From Ophiosphaerella korrae (lineage: Eukaryota > Ascomycota > Dothideomycetes > Pleosporales > Phaeosphaeriaceae): DNA of 64,000 bases. The translations under genes were made by a program, and so were the position numbers. The stretch covers positions 124,001-188,000 of the forward strand of contig JALNQF010000021.1 of assembly GCA_028456385.1 (NCBI GenBank), in the 5' to 3' direction. The notes under the pieces were generated by a model, which saw only the letters and a program-made list of their open reading frames with translations, made no database searches and was not told the origin of the DNA. This document shows positions 57,079-64,000 of this stretch, in pieces (the first letter of the stretch is position 1; the number at the start of each line of letters is the position of its first letter).

Positions 57079-57981
57079 TCAACGTTGGTAGGGTCTACCT
57101 TCTGAAACAAGAGATTGTGCCGGCATAGCTGGTCCTCCAAACCCCATAACTGATATAGAATCGTCCGGCCCTGGCTCTTGATCTAACCGGAGAGACGGAG
57201 AAGGATAATATCGCTCATGTTGTAAGTCAGGGGGATAGTATGCCTTTTGGTCGATAAGCGGAAGTTGCTGGTTATCCGGTCTCGGCTTCTGTTTGAAGCG
57301 GGACCCGCAAAACTTTAACAATATCCAGAGCGCTGCGGCTAGGAAAAGAAGACCAGCCAGGCTTCCAGCAATAATACCAATAATAGTCATGGTTGACGGC
57401 CCGGTTGACGACGATGGTGATGACGATGGTGACGACGAAGACGATGTATCGGAGTTGGAATCTGAAGTAGCAGTCGGGCCACTATTAACCACTCTGGCTG
57501 ATGTACGAACTGCGCCATTTCCAGCTGTTGCCGTAGCCGGTGTGTTTGCTGGAAGCGCCGCTGGAGTATAACCCTTTTCCAAACAATATTTTGCATAGAT
57601 TGAGCCTGCAGTAGATGCGTCGATGAGTGGATCGCCCACTGAGCATGATTTCTGGATGCAGCTGGTCAGCCACTGCTGTGCTGGTTTTTGTAGATCAGAA
57701 CGACAATAGCAGTCGTTCTTTGCCTGCCAGCCTCGGGAAGAACACCCATTGACCGAAGCGCACCCGATTTGGTACCCTAGATTGTCTCTGGGACAGAACG
57801 CGGTATCTGATGACTGAAAGCACGCGAAAGCGCATGGTTTTTGTTCAACAAATGCTCCAAATGTTAATATCTCTTGCGTGATTGTTCCAATCTGGGCGTA
57901 CACAGTCGGTGAGAATAGGAAAATGGTTGCGAGTGTGAAAAGCAAGCGAAGCTGCCCACTCTGTAGTCGGCGTGTTGGCAT
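57079..57981 (-). CDS. CFEM-like cysteine-rich single-pass membrane protein, 300 aa
   Basis: Single exon; the start is the first in-frame ATG (57981; the open frame extends to 58050 without ATG). A signal peptide is clear (LLFTLATIFLFSPTVYAQ). The extracellular part, about residues 30-135, carries ten Cys including PCAFACFQS, FCPRDNLGYQIGCASVNGC and NDCYCRSD, close to the CFEM pattern but not exact. A Ser/Thr-rich stalk with an SSSPSSSPSSS run is likely O-glycosylated. One membrane span follows (TIIGIIAGSLAGLLFLAAAL), then a cytosolic tail with Pro/Tyr motifs (KAYYPPDLQHERYYPSPS). This layout fits a wall sensor or surface receptor, or an integrin-like CFEM protein. The ligand is unknown. Confidence 0.8.
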   Translation of the reverse strand: MPTRRLQSGQLRLLFTLATIFLFSPTVYAQIGTITQEILTFGAFVEQKPCAFACFQSSDTAFCPRDNLGYQIGCASVNGCSSRGWQAKNDCYCRSDLQKPAQQWLTSCIQKSCSVGDPLIDASTAGSIYAKYCLEKGYTPAALPANTPATATAGNGAVRTSARVVNSGPTATSDSNSDTSSSSSPSSSPSSSTGPSTMTIIGIIAGSLAGLLFLAAALWILLKFCGSRFKQKPRPDNQQLPLIDQKAYYPPDLQHERYYPSPSLRLDQEPGPDDSISVMGFGGPAMPAQSLVSEGRPYQR

Positions 57982-58994
57982 TGTGTATATGTTAAGAGCA
58001 AGTGGAGAGAAAGGTAATGAATGACTGCAGTTGATCGAGATATGGTTCAAAAGAGTGTGTGTGATAGACTTGGAAATAAAGAGGATTTGTGGACTGAGAC
58101 GGCTTTTGAATTACAAAGTTGCACAGCCTGACGCCATGTCAGGATTGACTCCTTCAGCTGCTGGCTGCAGTGAAACGCAAATACGAACATCCTTGAAAGC
58201 CAAGCTTCATACTTTTTTCTTCGGGATATTCATAGGGATTCGTGTGTAGTAGCTCGGTTAATTATCCTGAAAGTGAGAGTTAGATACACCTGTATGCAGG
58301 GGGGGCGCCCGTGGCGTTCGTCCTGAATTGGGCGGTTGAAGAGTGTTAGTTTCAGCTCCTCATTGCGTGGTATACCATCGGCATGCCCACCGAGAGTTTC
58401 TCGTTCATCCCTTATCCCTCTAAGCGTTCTATTGAGTAAACCTACTATGGATTGCAAGTGGCTGTAGACGATGCTGACTGGTCGAACGTCCCGGGGCAGG
58501 TATGGAGCAAAATTGGTAAGGTTTATTCAGTCACTATTGAATTGTTCCTCAGCACGCTTTTGCCGATGTGAGAGATGCACTTTATGTTGCTATTGTGTCA
58601 GATGAGGCGAGGCTGAAGACCTCGGGAGTCGGGAAAGATTCCTTCACAAGAACTGCGCACAGACCACCATGGTCGCAAAGCTTGACTGCTATCGCCCGAG
58701 CTTGTTACCTGCACGCGGAGCTTAGCGACCGAAGCGATTCCCGTTGCAGTGAATTCGTAATACGTGATAGGCCAATTTCTTCTAGCTTGCTAGGTTCGCA
58801 ATGCCCTAGGCCCTAGATGCATCGTTCTTGTATGCTCTCTAATCAGACTCGAGCGTGTTATCGCCAGTGATGACATTCTCTAGCAGGGATTGGGCGCCCG
58901 CTTTCCGCATACAAGAAGTCTCTTACTTTGCCATTTCATGGTGCTGTTATTCTTAACGACTCCTTCCACCTACCTTTGAACGACAACTATTGCA
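57982..58994. other. Intergenic region between divergent membrane-protein genes
   Basis: About 1 kb between divergent starts (CFEM-like gene and Atg22-like gene). Short frames near 58568-58816 have no features. It probably holds two promoters. Confidence 0.55.
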
Positions 58995-60642
58995 ATGGCT
59001 GCAAACGACCCTGGTCTTGCACCGCTTAATGCGCCAGCTGAAGATACAACTAAGGGAGCTATCGGCTTGCCCGACGTCGATACACCCGTTGCCCCGGATC
59101 AATTTGACCCACGATTCGAAACGACGAGATTTGAGCTTTGGGCGTATTATTCGTATGTAGACCAAACGTTTGCCTCACCCACCATGGCTCTATCTAATAT
59201 CACGGTCATTGTACAGTTATTATGTTGGTGACAATGGTCTCGCTCTGTTCAATTTTGGACCTACAGCGTTTCAAAACTTGTTGTACCAAGCGGCCGGAGA
59301 GTCGGAGAAGCTCCACTTCATGGGCCGGAACCGAACTATCAATAGTATAGTCCTTGTGTCAAATGGGTTATCTTTCGCTATCCAGGTAGTTGTCTTCCTC
59401 ATCCTGGGTTCATTCGCGGACTTCGGCACCTGGCGGCCCAATATTCTGATCGCACTTTCTATCTGCGCTTTTGGAATTGGTTTTGGTTGGCTTGGTGTTC
59501 ACACTGAGGACCGATGGCATGTCGGCGTTGGCTTGTATATTGTTGGGTTGATTGCCTATCAAACGACAGTCACCTTTTGGACTGCTGCGTTTCCTGGTCT
59601 GGCGAGGAATTCGAAGGAACTGCGAATAAAAGCCGACGAATTTTCTGAAGGAAGAATCACCCGGGCACAGTACGATTTTGCAGACATGATGAAGCGAAAC
59701 GAGCTGTCCAACACTGCTTTCTATGTGCAAAGCGTGTTCGAAATCGCCATTCTAGCGGTAATTGTTGGAATTATGTTTGGCCTACACGTCAATGACAGCA
59801 CAGCAAACAACAACTGGGGTCTCTCGGTGCTTATTGCCTTCGCGACTGGAATCTGGATTTTATGTGCTCTCCCATGGTTTATCCTCGAAAAGAGAAGACC
59901 TGGACAGGATCCAGGAAGCACGAATATCATCCTCGCGGGAATCAAGCAGCTTGGATATGCGCTAACGCAAGTGTGGCAACTTCGTCAGAGTTTAGCATAC
60001 TTGGTCGGCTATTTTCTACTTGGAGATAGCCTCAATACTACAGTTACCGTCATTGGAACCCTTCAAAACGAGATTGTTGCCTACAGCAGCCTGCAATTGA
60101 CTTACCTGCTTATCGTCGGTATTGCAGCCCAAGCTGTAGGAATTGGCGCTTTTTGGCGTATTCAAAAATATTATAGTATTTCGACAAAAACAATGTTCAT
60201 GGTCGTTGCTATCTCCATTGTTCTTCTGGATGGCTGGGGGATGATCGGCATTTGGACCCAGACTTTTGGTTTCCATAAAAAATGGGAGGTATGGGCGTAC
60301 CAGACATTCTATGGGCTATTAGTTTGTCCCTGGTACAGTTACTCACAGACCATGATAAGCGAAGTCACGCCTCGTGGCAAAGAGTTCTTGTTTTTCAGTC
60401 TATTCTCCATAGTTGGTAAGACGAGTGCGTTCATTGGACCACTAGTGAGCAGCGCAATTATCGACGATACGGGAAACAACAGTAGCCCTTTCTACTTTTT
60501 GTTTGCGCTAAGCTTGGCCAGTTGTGCATGGCTGTACTTCTTCGTGGACGTTGAAAAGAGCCGGATTGAACAGGAGGACTTTCTGGAGAAGGAAAAGAGC
60601 AACAGACTGGAGCGGGAGAGCATATCTAGCCTAGGTGCTTGA
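58995..60642 (+). CDS. Atg22-like major facilitator permease, 527 aa
   Basis: Atg22 family members are vacuolar membrane permeases that export amino acids released by autophagy; many filamentous fungi carry several paralogues of unsure substrate. Exons are 58995-59152 and 59217-60642 (1584 nt), with a 64-nt GT-AG intron splitting the family start ELWAYYSYYVGDNGLALFNF. Further family blocks are FGPTAFQNLLYQA, the NELSNTAFYVQSVFEIAILA region, WPTIWFILEKRRPGQ-type ALPWFILEKRRPGQ, YALTQVWQLRQSLAYLVGYF, GDSLNTTVTVIG and PRGKEFLFFSLFSIVGKTSA. About 12 membrane segments are visible. Because such proteins often belong to expanded families, the orthology to yeast Atg22 is not implied. Confidence 0.92.
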
Positions 60643-60855
60643 CAAAAAGAAAACATCATTCTCAAAGCCAGAGAAGTAGGATCCGGCAGCAAATTCTTGG
60701 CTTGTTGACATTTGTAGCCAACCGTGCGTAAACAGTTATAACAAGTTTGCATTAAGCATTACCCATATAATTTGATTAAAATTGTGATTCAGATTTTACT
60801 ACTAAGATAGTACAGATAGGTACCCACTTCGTAGAATATTATATATGTGGCTTTT

Positions 60856-63123
60856 TTAGCACAAATCGTTACTACGTCGGCTACGCTTCCTGGTGGAGAC
60901 CCGAAGCCATATGTCGCCATCTACCTCATGACACGAATCATTCTCATCGGCAATAGCACACATGGTTTTGCGCTGTAAATCTTCCTCTTCGCTGATTATA
61001 TCATTGGCTTTGCGCTTTGGCTCCCTTGGAGGAGGATATCGAAGTTCGCCATTATCCGTTTGCTCAGATCCTCGTTGGTGACGTTGATATTGGAACAGAA
61101 CATCGCGTTCTTCTGATGTTGCTTCTTCTTCAAATCCATGAAAGCCCTCAGGCGAGCTGCTTACTTCGTCGCTAGATAGTTCAATAATTCCTGCCGTTGT
61201 GTTGATATAGGGTAAGTGCGCTGAACGCCCCCAATTGCTGGAAACTGGAGATGTGCTCTTTGGTGGGTCTGAGAAGGCAGATGGTGATGAAAATTCACTA
61301 CCGTTAGAAGCCTTTGTTGAGAGTTCCTGCTGGCTGAACGCATGTGGATGAGCTCGTCTAGGGAATGAATCATCCATGTATGAGTCTTGTTCAATCTCTT
61401 GTTGAGACGGCGGTTGCGCCTCAATGGAAGGTACAGGCGGTAATTCCGTAGACGATCGCCTATATTGAGATGGTTCACGGCTGGATCTTCCTGAACCTTC
61501 CTCCTCTTTTTTGTCATCACTGTCTGGTACTTCCTTGCCTTGGTTAAGGTGCTTTGGCTCCATTATTCGAGCGAGGGCCTTTGGTTTGATACTGAGTTTG
61601 AGTATCACAGACATTGAATCGGCTTTGCCTGCTAAGCTCTCATCTTTTGAGCTTCGGTTCACGATCTGAAGCTTAACTTTTTGATGCACTTTGGTGGATG
61701 GCCTCTCTTGAGCGTCTGCTGTCACCTTCTCTGGTGTCCGCACCTTCTCTGGTGTCCGGGCCTTTTCCTCAGCTTCACCTGCATTATGACTCGCCCGTTC
61801 CAGATCCCTACATGCGGAACAAAAGCTAGGTAGCATACTAGAAAAAGTGCCCGGAATTTGCGGATTATCAATCACCCCCTCATTCTCCGCAAGCATAAAG
61901 TAGTAGTAGACTAGGTACCGTATCTTGTTACCTCGGGTGCTCAAGTCACGGTTACCAAGGCGCATGATGGAGCTAAATGGTTCGAACAGTTGTAGTTGTC
62001 GGAGGTCCAAAAAATTCCAGGTCCAGTTTTCGCCGTTCTCATCTTGAGCCGCGATCGAGGCGCTGCTTCTGGGGCCGATTTTTAAATAGACGTATACGTC
62101 GCAATTTCCGTATTTGCCGAAATGCAATCGAAACGGGAAGTGTTCTGGAAACAAATTTTGGCGTTCAAACTGGATTGCTACTGATGGTAGGGCATCCAAG
62201 AGCTGAAACCTATCTCCAAGCGCTTCCTTCAGTTTAGCCAGAGTGGTTCCTGGCTTGACTACAACTGAGCTTCCGCAGGAATACACAGCCCCACCGCTTT
62301 TTGGGGCCTCGGGGCTGGTAATGGGTAGGTCAGCAGTAGAAATTTCGCTTCGGCCTGCGCGGTGTTTAATGGAACACGTTCGGACTTTGGTGGCAAATTT
62401 TCCGATCCGCTCATCTCGCCATTGCTGGTAAGCTGGATTACTTTCGATGTACCTGAGAGCTTTTACTAAGTTATCCTCAAAAGCACCCCAGCGTATGACG
62501 ACGTTGCATAAGCCATTGACAATTGCGTAGTACAGAACTAGTGCGCATAGCATTCCATGGACACCAGTCTCAGGTGGATTCCATTGAAGAAAACGAAATG
62601 GTAAGGTGAGTTCTCCAGCTTTGCGCAGTAACGATGCTGCAGTGCGGGGAAACAATTGTGGTTTATGTTGGCTTCCTAACGCGGCGGCGACCTCGTCTCT
62701 GAAAACGATAGGCGGGCCGAACTCACTGCTCTCGAGCCGGATATATGCCCACGATGTCGCTTGAGGCTGGTCTTCATGTACTTGCTGTCGGAGGCCGAGC
62801 CGAAGTTTTATTGAACTTTCCTTGAGAATGGTTGCTTCGTAAAAGGAGAATGATGTAGCAGTTGGGAAAGATTCGAGGACCTGCAGTAAGCGACATGTGC
62901 TCAGCCTTGCACTAATCTTGGTGAGTAAGGACTGCCACTTCCGAGAAGGTGGGCGAGGTTGGATTTTTTGAGTTGCCATTGTGGATGAATGGATGATGGT
63001 CCCGAGGTCAGTTGAGGGCCAATAGTTAAGCGAGAGTCGAGAGAGGGCATGGTTGAGAGAGGGAGCTAGTATTTCAGCGAGGGTTAGGTAGGGCACGGCC
63101 GGGACAGGGCCGTTGGTGTGCAT
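60856..63123 (-). CDS. Unknown, probably nuclear protein, 755 aa
   Basis: A single exon from ATG 63123; the later ATG 62979 (MATQKIQPRPP) is equally plausible because the first 48 residues are not strongly protein-like. I do not recognise a family. Residues about 60-400 look folded (SWAYIRLESSEFGPPIVFRD; YAIVNGLCNVVIRWGAFEDN; FPFRLHFGKYGNCDVYVYLK). About residues 410-755 are disordered and charged, with a duplicated 18-bp unit (61723-61758) giving a repeated RTPEKV, a possible SUMO-interaction-like patch (GIIELSSDE) and a basic end (RVSTRKRSRRSN) resembling a nuclear signal. Chromatin or DNA-repair association is conceivable from the tail only. Neighbours give no hint. Confidence 0.72.
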   Translation of the reverse strand: MHTNGPVPAVPYLTLAEILAPSLNHALSRLSLNYWPSTDLGTIIHSSTMATQKIQPRPPSRKWQSLLTKISARLSTCRLLQVLESFPTATSFSFYEATILKESSIKLRLGLRQQVHEDQPQATSWAYIRLESSEFGPPIVFRDEVAAALGSQHKPQLFPRTAASLLRKAGELTLPFRFLQWNPPETGVHGMLCALVLYYAIVNGLCNVVIRWGAFEDNLVKALRYIESNPAYQQWRDERIGKFATKVRTCSIKHRAGRSEISTADLPITSPEAPKSGGAVYSCGSSVVVKPGTTLAKLKEALGDRFQLLDALPSVAIQFERQNLFPEHFPFRLHFGKYGNCDVYVYLKIGPRSSASIAAQDENGENWTWNFLDLRQLQLFEPFSSIMRLGNRDLSTRGNKIRYLVYYYFMLAENEGVIDNPQIPGTFSSMLPSFCSACRDLERASHNAGEAEEKARTPEKVRTPEKVTADAQERPSTKVHQKVKLQIVNRSSKDESLAGKADSMSVILKLSIKPKALARIMEPKHLNQGKEVPDSDDKKEEEGSGRSSREPSQYRRSSTELPPVPSIEAQPPSQQEIEQDSYMDDSFPRRAHPHAFSQQELSTKASNGSEFSSPSAFSDPPKSTSPVSSNWGRSAHLPYINTTAGIIELSSDEVSSSPEGFHGFEEEATSEERDVLFQYQRHQRGSEQTDNGELRYPPPREPKRKANDIISEEEDLQRKTMCAIADENDSCHEVDGDIWLRVSTRKRSRRSNDLC
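61723..61758. repeat. Tandem duplication of an 18-bp unit in the coding region
   Basis: CACCTTCTCTGGTGTCCG occurs twice head to tail (61723-61740 and 61741-61758) inside the unknown 755-aa protein, encoding RTPEKV twice on the minus strand. Confidence 0.85.
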
Positions 63124-64000
63124 GAGTACCTAGGTAGAGGCAGGGCGCGATCGGGCAATCAAGAAGTCCGGGTAGGGGCGCGACTGCCGTCTGGGCCTTA
63201 TTTATCGGCATCCTAGACAAGCCAACGATTAGATGGAGCCCCTATTCATTAGAAGCGTATATCCTGAAGGCTACACGGCCATCATCTGATGCATCCTAGA
63301 ACATCCCAATTCGATAGTCCGAGGAAACTCCGAGCCAGACGACACGTGAAATGATGATAATCTACGGTTGCCAAGCGTTACACAAACGAATCTTGAAAGT
63401 CTAACATGTCACCAATATGCATGGCCAAGATCAGATACTTGTCCATAGCACGTTCACCCATAATATACATAACCAAATCGTCGCCCACCATCCCATACCT
63501 GGGTAGCTATGTATACTCCCAAACTACCTAACATGATACCCAGGTAGAGCAATACACTGATGGGAACTAATACAGTGATTCATTTCAGGCCTTCATCTGT
63601 CTTCAATCTCTAGATACCGATTCTTAGTCAATTTGTAGCCGGTATCTTAAGTGAGGTGAATCGGGGCATCATTTCTTGTTGTGCATCGTGTGGAGTATTG
63701 TACAACTTGAATCATCAAGACATGCGCCCTTCCCGCTTGACTCAGCTTCACACTCGCGTAAAGGGAGACTCAGATTTCCCTTTTTACATACGGGTTCCCC
63801 CGGTTTTCGTGACATTTCACTATGCAAAGTCGTACTCCAGTAAGCTTCCAATTCTCTTACTTCTGACGCCATCGCACATTCCAATCTTGGGACTTTGTCG
63901 GATAACTATAGCATCGTAACATCATCTCTATCCCCGTGTTTGCTCTTCGTCCATTTGTTTGCCCTCTGCTGGTCGCGAACCACAGCCAGCAGCTGAGCTG
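63124..64000. other. Terminal region without a supported gene
   Basis: About 880 bp upstream of the unknown nuclear protein. The two small overlapping frames near 63656-63919 lie on opposite strands and show no features. A gene beginning beyond the window end cannot be judged. Confidence 0.5.

Noticed and set aside
1..64000. tRNA, rRNA, CRISPR or bacterial operon signals
   Set aside because: No cloverleaf with a T-loop, no rRNA blocks and no regularly spaced repeats were seen; gene structure is fungal nuclear throughout.

Overview
This window is nuclear DNA of a filamentous ascomycete, most likely a Dothideomycete of the Pleosporales type (an inference from gene content; no taxonomic marker is present). 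The evidence is short introns of about 45-75 nt with GT(A/R)(A/G)GT donors, CTAAC/CTGAC branch sites close to the acceptor, and fungus-specific families: DUF6590, BTB proteins, Zn2Cys6 regulator, NACHT-ankyrin receptor, GH64 and GH78 enzymes, rhamnogalacturonan esterase and Atg22-like permease. Gene models were spliced by hand. In every multi-exon model given as complete, the exon lengths sum to a multiple of three.

Layout. 1-14,900 is accessory and gene-poor: two oppositely oriented DUF6590 genes (one fused to a coiled-coil region), an orphan helical protein, a small BTB protein, AT-rich stretches with hairpins, a mutated Tc1/mariner remnant, and two faint signal-peptide ORFs. 15,124-25,543 holds a GH64 glucanase, a 2165-residue NLR-like receptor (alpha/beta-hydrolase, NACHT-like module, about 25 ankyrin repeats, P/Q/S/Y-rich tail) and a secreted rhamnogalacturonan acetylesterase. 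26,047-27,607 is a degraded element with 29-bp perfect terminal inverted repeats, carrying a second long inverted repeat inside it. 27,949-33,349 holds a TMEM205-like protein, a Zn2Cys6 regulator and a DHA2 multidrug transporter. 34,159-37,379 has two unlike BTB proteins. 39,101-40,892 is a catalase pseudogene. 41,671-44,211 looks like core genome (Cti6-like PHD protein and a small conserved protein). 45,389-63,123 is gene-dense: SDR, M13 metallopeptidase, sugar porter divergent from a GH78 alpha-L-rhamnosidase, patatin phospholipase, CFEM-like membrane protein, Atg22-like permease and an unknown, probably nuclear protein.

How the genes may work together. The GH78 enzyme and the sugar porter share one promoter region with four CreA-type hexamers in 32 bp. 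With the distant RGAE gene this suggests pectin/rhamnoside use. The Zn2Cys6 regulator and the efflux pump lie head to tail 232 bp apart and may form a resistance or efflux unit. The NLR-like protein fits fungal non-self recognition, but its nucleotide-binding motifs are altered. The catalase pseudogene has five in-frame stops, each explained by a CpA-to-TpA transition, the signature of repeat-induced point mutation (RIP). No tRNA, rRNA or CRISPR array was recognised.
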